DNA from: Photobacterium alginatilyticum
Lineage (GTDB): Bacteria; Pseudomonadota; Gammaproteobacteria; Enterobacterales; Vibrionaceae
Reading direction: 5' to 3'
Assembly: GCF_009910675.1 (NCBI RefSeq)
Contig: NZ_RSEJ01000025.1
Span: 1 to 64,000 of the forward strand
Length of the DNA stretch: 64,000 nt
Shown: piece by piece, positions 7,933-17,067 of the stretch
Layout of the letters: every line of letters starts with the position of its first letter
How positions within the stretch are numbered: position 1 is the first letter of the stretch
Notes under the pieces: model-generated
The model's database searches: none
Seen by the model: the letters and a program-made list of their open reading frames with translations, nothing else
What the model was told of the DNA's origin: nothing
Program-made: the position numbers and the translations under genes

Positions 7933-9045
7933 ATGAGTTACGTTGATGTCTGGAAGCAGCTTGAGTGGGATGATATCCGGTTGTCGATTTACAGTAAAAC
8001 GGCGTCGGATGTCGAGCGTGCCCTGCGCAAACCCAAGCGCGATTTGGAGGATTTTAAGGCCTTGATCTCGCCTGCGGCCGAGCCCTACCTGGAACAAATG
8101 GCGCAGCAGTCGGCTGCGCTGACCCGCAAGCGGTTCGGCCATACGGTTTCCTTTTATGTGCCGCTCTATCTGTCGAACCTGTGTGCCAATGCCTGTACCT
8201 ATTGCGGTTTTTCGATGGAGAACCGGATCAAGCGCCGGACATTGACTAAGTCTGAAATCGCCCGAGAATGTCAGGCTATCAAAGCGATGAATTTTGACAG
8301 TGTGCTGCTGGTGACCGGCGAGCATGAGCGCAAGGTCGGGATGACGTATTTCCGTGAAGCGGTGCCGGCGGTCAAAGAGCAGTTTAGCTATCTGGCCATG
8401 GAAGTTCAGCCGCTGGACCAGGATGAGTACGCCGAGCTGAAAACCTTGGGGCTGGACGCGGTGATGGTCTACCAGGAGACCTACAGCGCATCAACCTACG
8501 CCGAGCATCACTTGCGGGGCAACAAGATGGACTTTGAATACCGGCTGGAAACACCGGATCGCCTGGCGAAGGCCGGGATTGACAAGATAGGCATAGGTGC
8601 CCTGATCGGGCTGGAAGAGTGGCGCACGGACTGTTTCTATGTCGCCAGCCACCTCGACTACCTTGAGCGCACCTACTGGCAGACCCGCTATTCCATCTCG
8701 TTTCCGCGGCTAAGACCTTGTGAAGGGGGCTTGCAGCCCAAATCCGTTATGGATGATCGCCAACTGGTACAGCTGATCTGTGCCTACCGGCTGTTTAACC
8801 CGGAAGTGGAGTTGTCGCTATCGACCCGTGAGTCGCCACAGTTTCGAGATAATGCGTTGCCGTTAGGGGTAACCAGCATGTCGGCCGGATCGAAAACACA
8901 GCCGGGCGGCTATGCCGATGACGAGCCGGAACTGGAGCAGTTCTCGATCAGTGATGAACGTTCGGCTGCCGCTGTGGCGGAGGCGGTCAAAAAGCATGGC
9001 TTCGAGGTGGTGTGGAAGGACTGGCACCATGCCTACTCGGGTTAG
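7933..9045 (+). CDS. thiH: 2-iminoacetate synthase ThiH
   Basis: A 370-residue radical SAM tyrosine lyase that makes dehydroglycine for ThiG. The cluster motif CX3CX2C is Cys84, Cys88 and Cys91 (CANACTYCGF). Having ThiH rather than the oxidase ThiO indicates the anaerobic-type glycine-imine route, as in E. coli. Last gene of the operon. The ATG follows GGGAACGGC. Confidence 0.96.
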   Translation: MSYVDVWKQLEWDDIRLSIYSKTASDVERALRKPKRDLEDFKALISPAAEPYLEQMAQQSAALTRKRFGHTVSFYVPLYLSNLCANACTYCGFSMENRIKRRTLTKSEIARECQAIKAMNFDSVLLVTGEHERKVGMTYFREAVPAVKEQFSYLAMEVQPLDQDEYAELKTLGLDAVMVYQETYSASTYAEHHLRGNKMDFEYRLETPDRLAKAGIDKIGIGALIGLEEWRTDCFYVASHLDYLERTYWQTRYSISFPRLRPCEGGLQPKSVMDDRQLVQLICAYRLFNPEVELSLSTRESPQFRDNALPLGVTSMSAGSKTQPGGYADDEPELEQFSISDERSAAAVAEAVKKHGFEVVWKDWHHAYSG

Positions 9046-9057
9046 CGGACAGTTGTT

Positions 9058-9110
9058 ATTTGGCTCTATATCTATAAACTCCGCGCTTCCTCTTTGTACT
9101 AGAGCCAAAT
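9058..9110. repeat. Inverted repeat between thiH and pepP
   Basis: ATTTGGCTCTA (9058-9068) and TAGAGCCAAAT (9100-9110) are perfect 11-bp arms around a 31-bp centre. The flanks (GACAGTTGTT and its mirror ACTGAACAGTC) are also partly complementary. It lies between two convergent genes. It may be a terminator-like hairpin or a remnant of a small palindromic element. Confidence 0.55.
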
Positions 9111-9129
9111 ACTGAACAGTCTATATAAG

Positions 9130-9153
9130 AACGCCCGCGAGAATGCGGGCGTT
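9130..9153. terminator. Hairpin terminator between convergent genes
   Basis: AACGCCCGC and GCGGGCGTT form a perfect 9-bp stem with a 6-nt loop. T-rich tails are weak on both sides (GTGGTAT; on the other strand CTTATAT). Probably ends thiH and pepP transcription. Confidence 0.65.
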
Positions 9154-9180
9154 GTGGTATCTACAGCTTGAGATGAGCTG

Positions 9181-10968
9181 TTAGCGCTTAAGCGGTGCAG
9201 TTGCCTGTGCCAGCCAAGCTAGATCATCACCTTCCAGTGCCGGGCTGATAACCTCGAACACTGCCTTGTGGTAGTTGTTTAGCCATGCCAGTTCGACATC
9301 TGTCAGCAGGCTCATATCGACTAGGCGGCGATCGATAGGGGCGCGGGTCAGTGACTCAAAGCCCATGACTGTCATATCGCCAGCAGTTTCTACTTCAACA
9401 ACCAGTTCTAGGTTCTCGATACGGATACCAAAGGCATCGGCGCGGTAGTAACCCGGCTCGTTCGATAGCACCATACCCGGTAGCAGGGCGGTTGGGTTGT
9501 GTACTTTGGCAATGCGCTGCGGGCCTTCGTGGACACTCAGGAAGTGACCGACACCGTGACCGGTACCGTGGTCATAGTCAAAACCGTGTGCCCATAGGTG
9601 CTGGCGAGCTAGTGCATCGAGCTGGGAGCCGGTGGTGCCTTTCGGGAACCGGGCCGTAGCCAGGGCAATATGGCCTTTCAGTACCAGGGTGAAGGTTTGT
9701 TTGACCTCGTCACCCGGCTGGCCGATAGCGATGGTACGGGTAATATCTGTTGTACCGTCTGGGTACTGGCCGCCTGAATCAACCAGGTAGACATTGTCCA
9801 TTTCCAGAACGCTTGGCTCCGGCTGGTTCAGGTGGTTGTAGTGGCACATGGCAGCATTGCCGCCGGCGGCCGAAATTGTATCGAAGCTCACATCTGTACA
9901 GCTGGTGTCCTGAATACGGAACTGCCACAGCTTGTCAGACAGCGTACCTTCGTCCAGTAGGTTACCTGCTGCAACCTGGGCATCAACCCATGCCAAGAAC
10001 TTGGAGACAGCGACACCATCGCGAATATGGCAGGCTTTCATGCCGGCAATTTCTGTCGGGTTTTTCGCCGCTTTAGGTAGCAGGCATGGATCGGCTGCTT
10101 CAATCAGGCTGGCACCGGCATCACGCAGTACCTGAGCGGCCCAGGCGTTGCTGGTGGCCGGGTCAATTAATACCGGTTTGCCGTTCAGAGACTGAAGGCC
10201 CGCTTCCAGTGCTTCTGGCTTATGGATACGGACACCTTCACCGACATGGGCGGCAAACTCTGCAGGTAGACGCGCCGGGTCGATGTAGAAGTCAACGCTC
10301 TCGTCAGCATGGATGATTGCTGTTGATAGCAATACCGGCAGGCTAGGTACATCGCTGCCGCGGACATTCAATAGCCAGGCGATGCTGTCTACCTGAGTCA
10401 GCAGGGCCGCTTCGGCTTTTTGTTTTTTTAGCTCGGTTGCAATGTTGCTGCGCTTGTCGGCGCTGCTCTGGCCCACGAAATCCAGACCCATCAGTTTGGC
10501 ATCGGACAGGGTCGCTGCCGGACGGTCATGCCACAGGGTATCGATAGGGTTGGCATCAACACAAACAAGCTCAAGGGCTCCGGCCTGGCTTTCGGTGGTT
10601 CGAGCCAGCCAGGCGCCGCTGTGCAGGCGGGCATCAATAGCCACTTTGCTGCCGGCAGCCAGATTATCCTGGGTCCACTGGACCGGTGGCTCGTCAATCA
10701 GATGGCGGTATTCGAAAACGTCGCCCGGTACCTGCTTACGGACCTGAACAACATAGCGACCGTCAACAAATACAGCTGCTTTTTCACGCGTGATCACTGC
10801 CATACCGGCCGATCCCGTAAAGCCTGTTGCCCACAGCAAACGTTCGTTATGGGCCGGGATATATTCGCCGAGGTATTCATCTTCATGAGGAATAAGCAAA
10901 GCGTCTAGCTGGTTGTCGGCCAACCACTGGCGGATCTGCTCAACACGTTGTGAGATAACTTCTTGCAT
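9181..10968 (-). CDS. Xaa-Pro aminopeptidase (M24B family)
   Basis: A 595-residue cytosolic metallopeptidase that removes N-terminal residues preceding proline. The C-terminal pita-bread domain shows the metal ligands: YLVDSGGQYPDGTTDITRT (two Asp), GTGHGVGHFLSVHEGP (His), LSNEPGYY (Glu) and RIENLELVVE (Glu). The long two-part N-terminus makes it the large eukaryote-like aminopeptidase P form, not E. coli PepP (about 440 residues). The chosen ATG has AAGGAACC upstream; the frame extends 22 codons further without a binding site. In the leader, CAACCTG/CAGGTTG and GCAAGGC/GCCTTGC (11018-11069) form overlapping inverted repeats. Confidence 0.92.
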   Translation of the reverse strand: MQEVISQRVEQIRQWLADNQLDALLIPHEDEYLGEYIPAHNERLLWATGFTGSAGMAVITREKAAVFVDGRYVVQVRKQVPGDVFEYRHLIDEPPVQWTQDNLAAGSKVAIDARLHSGAWLARTTESQAGALELVCVDANPIDTLWHDRPAATLSDAKLMGLDFVGQSSADKRSNIATELKKQKAEAALLTQVDSIAWLLNVRGSDVPSLPVLLSTAIIHADESVDFYIDPARLPAEFAAHVGEGVRIHKPEALEAGLQSLNGKPVLIDPATSNAWAAQVLRDAGASLIEAADPCLLPKAAKNPTEIAGMKACHIRDGVAVSKFLAWVDAQVAAGNLLDEGTLSDKLWQFRIQDTSCTDVSFDTISAAGGNAAMCHYNHLNQPEPSVLEMDNVYLVDSGGQYPDGTTDITRTIAIGQPGDEVKQTFTLVLKGHIALATARFPKGTTGSQLDALARQHLWAHGFDYDHGTGHGVGHFLSVHEGPQRIAKVHNPTALLPGMVLSNEPGYYRADAFGIRIENLELVVEVETAGDMTVMGFESLTRAPIDRRLVDMSLLTDVELAWLNNYHKAVFEVISPALEGDDLAWLAQATAPLKR

Positions 10969-11124
10969 GTTTTGAGGTTCCTTGTTTTTGCCGCCGTCTG
11001 AATGACGGAATGAATGCCAACCTGAAGAAATCAAAGCAAGGCGACGAGTAATGAGACAGGTTGCCTTGCACTGAGTTGTTCAGGCTGCGGCCATAACGTT
11101 AGCGCTTTTGCAAGTCGGCTGCAA

Positions 11125-12081
11125 TTAGGTGGTAGACAAATCACGACATCGGCTGATGATTAACTCCCTTAACCAACTGTGTCCAAGGTCTTTTTCTTGA
11201 TGTTGATGCCAGAAAAGCGTGTATGCCATAGCAGGAAGTTCTGGTGGAAGCGGTAATACCACGAGATCGAGCTGGGCGGTGATGTAATGGGCAAAGTGGC
11301 TCGGGGCGGTAAATACAAGATCGGTATGGGTGCATAAACTGGCGGCACTGTTGAAATCGGGCACGTACATCGCGATGTCACGGTGCAGGCCTTTCTCGGC
11401 CAGTTTGTAGTCCAGCAGCCAGCGATCGTCCTGCCCGCAGCGGACCTGGATATGGCGTTGTTCGAGGTAGTAGTCCTGATCCCACTCCCTGTCGGTCTGG
11501 CACAGGATAGGGTGGCCCTGGCGGACAATACAGCGCTGGGTATCACGGCATAACTCCTGGAACACAATTCCTTTCGGCGGCATCAGGGTCAGCATCGCGT
11601 CCTTGGGGTTGAGATCCTTGCCGGTGATCCCGAAATCAATTTCGCCCCGCTGGAGCCGATCAAAGGTATTGGGCTCCCATGCCTGGGTATCGAGAATGAT
11701 ATTGGGTCCTTTGGCAAAAATCTCCCCCAAGAACTGCGGCAGAAAAAGCGGGTAGGCGCTCTCGACCAGGGCCATTTTGAAATGGCGCTCGCTGGTCTCG
11801 GGAATAAACTCTGCCGGGGCGGTGAGCAGTTCGACTTCTCGCAGCAGGTGATCGAGCAGGGGAAGCAGCGCCTGCGCCCGGGGAGTTGGTGCCATACCGT
11901 GGGCGGTACGGGTAAAGAGCGGATCGCTAAACTGCTCGCGCAGGCGTGTCAGACTTTTGCTGACCGCCGACTGACTGAGGTTAAGCCGTCTGGCGGCATG
12001 GGTCACACTGCGTTCTTCCAGCAGGACATGGAGGCAAACCAGCAAGTTGAGATCGATACGGGCAAGTTTTTCAAAAGACAC
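11125..12081 (-). CDS. LysR-family transcriptional regulator
   Basis: A 318-residue regulator. Residues 1-65 are the winged helix-turn-helix (DLNLLVCLHVLLEERSVTHAARRLNLSQSAVSKSLTRL), and the rest is a LysR substrate-binding domain. It is divergent from the Bcr/CflA-type efflux gene with 116 bases between starts, the classic layout of a LysR regulator and its target. Effector unknown. Confidence 0.92.
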   Translation of the reverse strand: MSFEKLARIDLNLLVCLHVLLEERSVTHAARRLNLSQSAVSKSLTRLREQFSDPLFTRTAHGMAPTPRAQALLPLLDHLLREVELLTAPAEFIPETSERHFKMALVESAYPLFLPQFLGEIFAKGPNIILDTQAWEPNTFDRLQRGEIDFGITGKDLNPKDAMLTLMPPKGIVFQELCRDTQRCIVRQGHPILCQTDREWDQDYYLEQRHIQVRCGQDDRWLLDYKLAEKGLHRDIAMYVPDFNSAASLCTHTDLVFTAPSHFAHYITAQLDLVVLPLPPELPAMAYTLFWHQHQEKDLGHSWLRELIISRCRDLSTT

Positions 12082-12105
12082 AACAAAACCTCAGGCAGAG
12101 TGATA

Positions 12106-12118
12106 TTCCAGAATGGAA
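12106..12118. promoter_or_regulatory. Candidate LysR operator
   Basis: TTCCA-GAA-TGGAA is a perfect 5-bp dyad about 25 bases upstream of the lysR start and 80 upstream of the transporter start. A dyad of this size in a divergent LysR intergenic region is a likely regulator site. Inference from symmetry and position only. Confidence 0.4.
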
Positions 12119-12197
12119 ATTCTGATTTGAATATAAACCATTTCTGTTCATATCTCTAAGGGCTTAGACTGCCGCCATAACAAGAGAGGAAAGTCAC

Positions 12198-13400
12198 ATG
12201 AAGCCTGAAAACACGCAGTCCGGAACAAGGTTGGTTGCCCTGATGGTCACCCTTGTCCTGTTTAGCCCACTGGCTATCGATATCTACCTGCCCGCCCTGC
12301 CGGCGATGGCTGAGACCTTCGCGGTTGACGCCACCCGGGTTCAGGATACGGTGACCTGGTTTATGTTTAGCCTCGGCCTGGGACAGCTATTGGCAGGCCC
12401 GCTGGCTGACCGTTTTGGACGTCGCCCTATTGCTCTGGGCGGAGTAAGTATTTATGCCCTCAGTGCGGCGATGGCGTACTGGGCGCAGACACTGGATTTA
12501 TTGCTGGTGGCTAGACTGCTGCAGGGGTTCGGCGCCTGTGCAACCTCGGTGGCTGCCTTTGCCGCCGTTCGCGACAGCTTCGGGCCTGAGCGTAGCGGCC
12601 GAATGATCAGCTACCTCAATGGGGCGATCTGCTTTATTCCGGCATTGGCACCGCTGCTGGGTTCGTGGCTGACCCATGAATTTGGCTGGCGTTCGAACTT
12701 CAGCTTTATGGCTGGTTTTGCCCTGGTAGCCGGTACCTTCCTGACCGTCTTTTTCAAGGAAACACGCCCGGCGGAAACCAAGGTTGATGGTGTGCTGTTC
12801 AGTGCTGAACGCTATATGTCGGTGCTGCGCGAGCCGGTGTTTTTGTTCCACGCTACGCTTTGTATGCTGTCGATGGCGGTGATTCTGGCCTATGTGACCT
12901 CGGCACCGGTATGGCTGATGGTGGAGCAGGGACAGAGCATGGGACAGTTTACAATGTGGTTCGGAGTGAATGCTGCCCTGAATATTCTGGCCTGTATGGT
13001 AGCACCCAAATACATGGATAAGTTTGGTACCCGCAACACCCTAAACCTCGGTTTGCTGATGCTGATTGGCTCCGGTGCGGCGATGCTGGTACTGAGCAGT
13101 ATTCACCAGGCATGGGCCTTTATGGTGCCTATCTTTATGTCGTCTTTTGGTTTTGCCTTTGTTTTGGGCTCGGCGGCAGGTAAGGCGCTGGCACCGTTCG
13201 GTGACCGTGCCGGCACGGCGGCGGCATTGCTGGGGCTGTTCCAGATGAGCGGTGCCGGCATGATGGTGAGCCTGACTCAGCGTCTGGATTTAACCCCGCC
13301 GATGCTGCTGACGCTGCAGATGTGGTTATTGGTTCCCGGTCTGTTGATCCTGTGGTCAAAGCTGGGTCGCCGCTGGCATGCTGTCGCAACAACCAGCTAA
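12198..13400 (+). CDS. Bcr/CflA-family multidrug efflux transporter (MFS)
   Basis: A 400-residue major facilitator with about 12 membrane spans. The N-terminus (SPLAIDIYLPALPAMAETF) and the loop 2-3 signature GPLADRFGRRPIALGG are those of the Bcr/CflA proton-drug antiporter subfamily. The start has AGAGAGGAAAGTC upstream. Likely controlled by the divergent LysR gene; the substrate cannot be read from sequence. Confidence 0.9.
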   Translation: MKPENTQSGTRLVALMVTLVLFSPLAIDIYLPALPAMAETFAVDATRVQDTVTWFMFSLGLGQLLAGPLADRFGRRPIALGGVSIYALSAAMAYWAQTLDLLLVARLLQGFGACATSVAAFAAVRDSFGPERSGRMISYLNGAICFIPALAPLLGSWLTHEFGWRSNFSFMAGFALVAGTFLTVFFKETRPAETKVDGVLFSAERYMSVLREPVFLFHATLCMLSMAVILAYVTSAPVWLMVEQGQSMGQFTMWFGVNAALNILACMVAPKYMDKFGTRNTLNLGLLMLIGSGAAMLVLSSIHQAWAFMVPIFMSSFGFAFVLGSAAGKALAPFGDRAGTAAALLGLFQMSGAGMMVSLTQRLDLTPPMLLTLQMWLLVPGLLILWSKLGRRWHAVATTS

Positions 13401-13470
13401 GAACACTGAATTTATAACTAGACGCCTTTTCCCTGCAGGGCGCTGGGTCTCGACAACCCTTCTATGATTT

Positions 13471-13499
13471 GCCTGTCACGCTGTGGCAGGCTTTTTTTT
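13471..13499 (+). terminator. Terminator of the Bcr-type gene
   Basis: GCCTGTCA and TGGCAGGC (one G-U) enclose a 5-nt loop and are followed by eight T. The hairpin overlaps the last codons of the convergent EamA gene, so the two transcripts meet here. Confidence 0.85.
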
Positions 13500-14372
13500 G
13501 CCTTTCCATTGTTGGATCAGCAGTCCGCAGACAATCAGCACCAGTCCGGCAAGGGTCGAGGGGTGGATTTCTTCGCCGATGATGGTTGCCAGCAACAGCA
13601 GGGAGATAAATGGCGAAATGAAGATCAGGTTGCTGATCCGGGCTGTGTTGCGGGTGAGCCTCAGGGCATTGAGCCACAGGACGAACGTCACGCCCATCTC
13701 AAACAGTCCGACATAGCTGACAGCAAGCCAGCCTTGCCACGGCACGCTTGGCCAGTTGCCGAGATAGAGGCTGAGGCCGACAGAGAAAGGCAGCGAGACC
13801 AAAAAGCCGAGCAATACGCCCAGTACGGGATCGGCCTGGTTCTTGGCATTGAGGATCCAGTACATGGCCCACAGCAGGGTGGATAACAGTGCCAGCGCGA
13901 CCCCGGCAGGGTTATCAAACTGCAAGGCCATGATATCGCCTTTGGTCGCGATCACCACCACACCCAGGTAGCCTAAGCCACAGGCGACCCAGTCCTGTTT
14001 GCGAATTTTCTGGCCGAGAAACACCGCGGCCATCAGAGTCAGGGTAATGGCCCAGCTGTAGTTGAGGGGTTGGGCCTGCGAGGCCGGCAATAGGTCATAG
14101 GCTTTGAACAGGATCAGATAATAGGCAAAGGGATTGATCAAGCCGAGCAGCAGATAATAGAAAGGGCGGGCCATGAACGTGCGGCCCAGCAGATGTAGCT
14201 TGCCCTGAAAGAAAGCAATAATTATCAGTGCGATAGCGGAGACCACACTGGCAGCCACCATCATTTGGATCGGGCTGAAGAAATCAAGGGTGATCTTAAA
14301 TGCCGTGGCAACCGTCGACCAGAGTAGAACTGCTGCCAACCCATATCCGAGAGCGTAACGTTCGTTCATCAT
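13476..14372 (-). CDS. EamA/DMT-family permease
   Basis: A 298-residue inner-membrane protein with ten predicted spans in two EamA repeats (about residues 8-135 and 150-285), the drug/metabolite exporter superfamily. It ends with the basic tail WKGKKKPATA. The start has two consecutive Met codons. No neighbour suggests a substrate. Confidence 0.87.
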   Translation of the reverse strand: MMNERYALGYGLAAVLLWSTVATAFKITLDFFSPIQMMVAASVVSAIALIIIAFFQGKLHLLGRTFMARPFYYLLLGLINPFAYYLILFKAYDLLPASQAQPLNYSWAITLTLMAAVFLGQKIRKQDWVACGLGYLGVVVIATKGDIMALQFDNPAGVALALLSTLLWAMYWILNAKNQADPVLGVLLGFLVSLPFSVGLSLYLGNWPSVPWQGWLAVSYVGLFEMGVTFVLWLNALRLTRNTARISNLIFISPFISLLLLATIIGEEIHPSTLAGLVLIVCGLLIQQWKGKKKPATA

Positions 14373-14578
14373 TCATCCATCATCTTTTTGTCTGCTTTTA
14401 TATCAGAAGTCGCAGCACGGGTTATTCATAATATTTAGGTCAATAGGCCTAGAGCGCAGTCTATTCGATTGTCGATAGCCCGACCAGATCGCGGTTTCTC
14501 AGGCTGTGACAGCAAGCCCAATCATTCTGCCTGACGGATTGCAGCTCCCGTTCCTGGCCGCTTTACTGGCCATAATAG

Positions 14579-14594
14579 CTGGACATTTATCCAG
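14579..14594. promoter_or_regulatory. Candidate LexA (SOS) box upstream of rmuC
   Basis: CTGG-ACATTTAT-CCAG followed by TA fits the CTG-N10-CAG core of the gammaproteobacterial SOS box. It lies 87 bases upstream of rmuC. The same CTGG-N8-CCAG form occurs upstream of uvrD in this window, and rmuC (yigN) is, from memory, a reported LexA target in E. coli. Confidence 0.5.
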
Positions 14595-14624
14595 TATCCA
14601 CTTAGCCTTTAGCACAGAATAAAT

Positions 14625-14658
14625 CGAGAATGAGCTCGTCTGACAGTCATCATTCTCG
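14625..14658 (+). repeat. Inverted repeat in the rmuC leader
   Basis: CGAGAATGA and TCATTCTCG are perfect 9-bp arms separated by 16 bases, ending 22 bases before the rmuC ATG. It could form a leader hairpin near the ribosome binding site. The rest of the 14373-14680 gap shows only the SOS-like box and AT-rich promoter sequence. Confidence 0.5.
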
Positions 14659-14680
14659 CTATTAATTAGGGTTGGAAATC

Positions 14681-16231
14681 ATGATAACTGAGTGGCTCAC
14701 AGGAGCGGAGCTGGCTGTTGTTGCAGCACTGTCCGGAGCAACCGTAGCCAGTGTGATCACGGCATTATGGATGAAAGGCCGCTGGCAGCAACAAGCGCAA
14801 TTGCTCCGCCAGCAGGCAGAAGCGGATGCCCGCCTGGCCCAAAGTCAGGAACAGCATTATCAGGCTCAGCTTGCAGAGCGAAACCAGGATCTCGATGAAC
14901 TGGATGTCGAGCGGGACCGCCTGACGTCCGAGTTGCGCCAGATGCATGCCCGTCTGGCGGCGGCATTGGAAAAAATGCGCCATTTCGAAGCGCTGAAAAA
15001 TGAGAAACAGTACCTGACCGAACAGCTGGAGAATGCCCGGCTGGCCAATGCCGGGTTAGAGGCGGATCTGCGCGAGCAGGAGGCCCGTCATTTCGAAGAG
15101 CAAAGAGCAGCAGATGACAAGATTGCCTTGCTGGAAAATGCCGAAGAGCGGTTGCGGGTCCAGTTTGAAAGTCTGGCCAACCGGCTGTTCGAACAGAAAA
15201 CCCGAACCGTCGACGAGCAGAACAAGCTCAGCCTGGAGCACCTGCTCAGCCCGCTCAAAGAGCAGCTGGAGGGCTTTAAAAAGCAGGTGACCGACAATTT
15301 CAGCCAGGAAGCCCGTGAGCGCCACACTCTGGTGCATGAGATCAATAACCTGAAGCAGCTCAACGAACAGATGGCCCGTGAGGCGATCAACCTGACCCAG
15401 GCCCTGAAAGGGGACAACAAGGCGCAGGGGAACTGGGGCGAAGTGGTGCTGGCCCGGGTACTGAGCGAATCCGGGTTGCGGGAAGGCCATGAGTACCAGA
15501 CCCAGATCAGCCTGGAAAACGAAGAGGGTAAGCGCTACCAGCCGGATGTGGTTGTGCGCCTGCCACAGGAGAAGGACGTGGTGGTCGATGCCAAGATGTC
15601 GCTGGTTGCCTATGAACGCTTCTTCAATGCCGAGACAGCGGCCGAGCAGGAGTTGGCCCTGAGCGAGCACGTGGCATCGGTGCGAAGTCATATGCGCGGC
15701 TTGAGCCGTAAGGACTATCACCAGCTGCATGGTATTCGCAGCCTGGACTACGTACTGATGTTCATCCCGGTCGAACCGGCCTTTCAGGCGGCAGTCGAAG
15801 CCGACCCGAGCCTGATCCGTGATGCCATGGATCAAAATATCATGCTGGTCAGCCCGACAACTCTGCTGGTGGCTCTGCGTACGATCAATAACCTGTGGCG
15901 TAACGAGCGGCAGAACCAGAATGCCAAGCAAATTGCCGAGCGGGCCGGCAAGCTCTATGACAAGCTGCGCCTGTTCGTGACGGATATGGAAGCGGTCGGG
16001 GCATCGCTCGACAAAGCGAACCTGAGCTACCAGGGAGCAATGAATAAATTGGCGACAGGGCGCGGCAATGTGATCCGCCAGGCTGAAAGCTTCAAGTTGC
16101 TGGGCGTCGAGGTCAAGCGGGATATCAGCCCTGCTCTGGCCGAGCTGGCACAAGCAGCGGTCGCTGCCACGGAAGAAAACATACCGTCGGTATTATCGCC
16201 CGTGGCCTCGGTTGCAAATGATTTACCGTAG
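14681..16231 (+). CDS. rmuC: DNA recombination protein RmuC
   Basis: A 516-residue protein: an N-terminal membrane anchor (about residues 8-30), a long coiled coil (30-190), and the RmuC nuclease-like domain with KGDNKAQGNWGEVVLARVLSESGL and PDVVVRLPQEKDVVVDAKMSL. It is thought to limit inversions at short repeats. I chose the ATG with GGA seven bases upstream; a TTG three codons earlier is possible. An SOS-like box lies upstream. Confidence 0.93.
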   Translation: MITEWLTGAELAVVAALSGATVASVITALWMKGRWQQQAQLLRQQAEADARLAQSQEQHYQAQLAERNQDLDELDVERDRLTSELRQMHARLAAALEKMRHFEALKNEKQYLTEQLENARLANAGLEADLREQEARHFEEQRAADDKIALLENAEERLRVQFESLANRLFEQKTRTVDEQNKLSLEHLLSPLKEQLEGFKKQVTDNFSQEARERHTLVHEINNLKQLNEQMAREAINLTQALKGDNKAQGNWGEVVLARVLSESGLREGHEYQTQISLENEEGKRYQPDVVVRLPQEKDVVVDAKMSLVAYERFFNAETAAEQELALSEHVASVRSHMRGLSRKDYHQLHGIRSLDYVLMFIPVEPAFQAAVEADPSLIRDAMDQNIMLVSPTTLLVALRTINNLWRNERQNQNAKQIAERAGKLYDKLRLFVTDMEAVGASLDKANLSYQGAMNKLATGRGNVIRQAESFKLLGVEVKRDISPALAELAQAAVAATEENIPSVLSPVASVANDLP

Positions 16232-16304
16232 TGCTTTGAGCAAACCGCAGCCATCAAGTACACTAAGCCGGATAATTAAACACATATAGTATGACGGATA
16301 TAGC

Positions 16305-17060
16305 ATGACGGACACCACACAAGATACGACCCATTTTGGCTATCGTACTGTAGCCAAGGAAGACAAAGCGGATCTGGTCGCGGAAGTATTTCATTCCGTA
16401 GCCGCGAAATACGACATTATGAACGACATGATGTCGATGGGTATCCATCGGGTATGGAAGCGCTTTACCATTGATTGCAGTGGTGTTCGCCGTGGCCATC
16501 GTGTGCTGGACCTCGGTGGTGGTACGGGTGATCTGACAGCTAAGTTTTCCCGTATCGTCGGCGAAGACGGCCAGGTTGTACTGGCGGATATTAATAACTC
16601 GATGCTGAAAGTCGGCCGCAGCAAGCTGCGTGATATCGGCATCGTCGGTAACGTCGGTTATGTGCAGGCCAATGCCGAAGAGCTGCCGTTCCCGGATGAT
16701 TACTTTGACTGTATTACCATTAGCTTCTGTCTGCGTAATGTGACTGACAAAGACAAGGCACTGCGCTCGATGTTCCGGGTACTGAAGCCGGGTGGCCGCC
16801 TGTTGGTGCTGGAGTTTTCCAAGCCGCAGCTTGAGCCGCTGTCTAAGGTCTACGATGCCTACTCTTTCCATCTGCTACCGAAAATGGGCGAACTGATTGC
16901 CAATGATGCGGAAAGCTATCGCTATCTGGCCGAGTCTATCCGAATGCACCCGGATCAGGATACGCTGGAAGGTATGATGAAGGATGCCGGTTTCGAGCAG
17001 ACCCAGTACTACAACCTGACGGGCGGTATTGTTGCCCTGCACCGCGGCTACAAGTTCTGA
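16305..17060 (+). CDS. ubiE: Ubiquinone/menaquinone methyltransferase UbiE
   Basis: A 251-residue class I SAM methyltransferase acting on the C2 carbon of the quinone ring (demethylmenaquinone and the ubiquinone precursor). Motif I is VLDLGGGTGDLTAKF, and the family signatures FHSVAAKYDIMNDMMSMGIHRVWK and YYNLTGGIVALHRGYKF are intact. First of the ubiE-ubiJ-ubiB unit. Confidence 0.97.
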   Translation: MTDTTQDTTHFGYRTVAKEDKADLVAEVFHSVAAKYDIMNDMMSMGIHRVWKRFTIDCSGVRRGHRVLDLGGGTGDLTAKFSRIVGEDGQVVLADINNSMLKVGRSKLRDIGIVGNVGYVQANAEELPFPDDYFDCITISFCLRNVTDKDKALRSMFRVLKPGGRLLVLEFSKPQLEPLSKVYDAYSFHLLPKMGELIANDAESYRYLAESIRMHPDQDTLEGMMKDAGFEQTQYYNLTGGIVALHRGYKF

Positions 17061-17067
17061 GGACATT

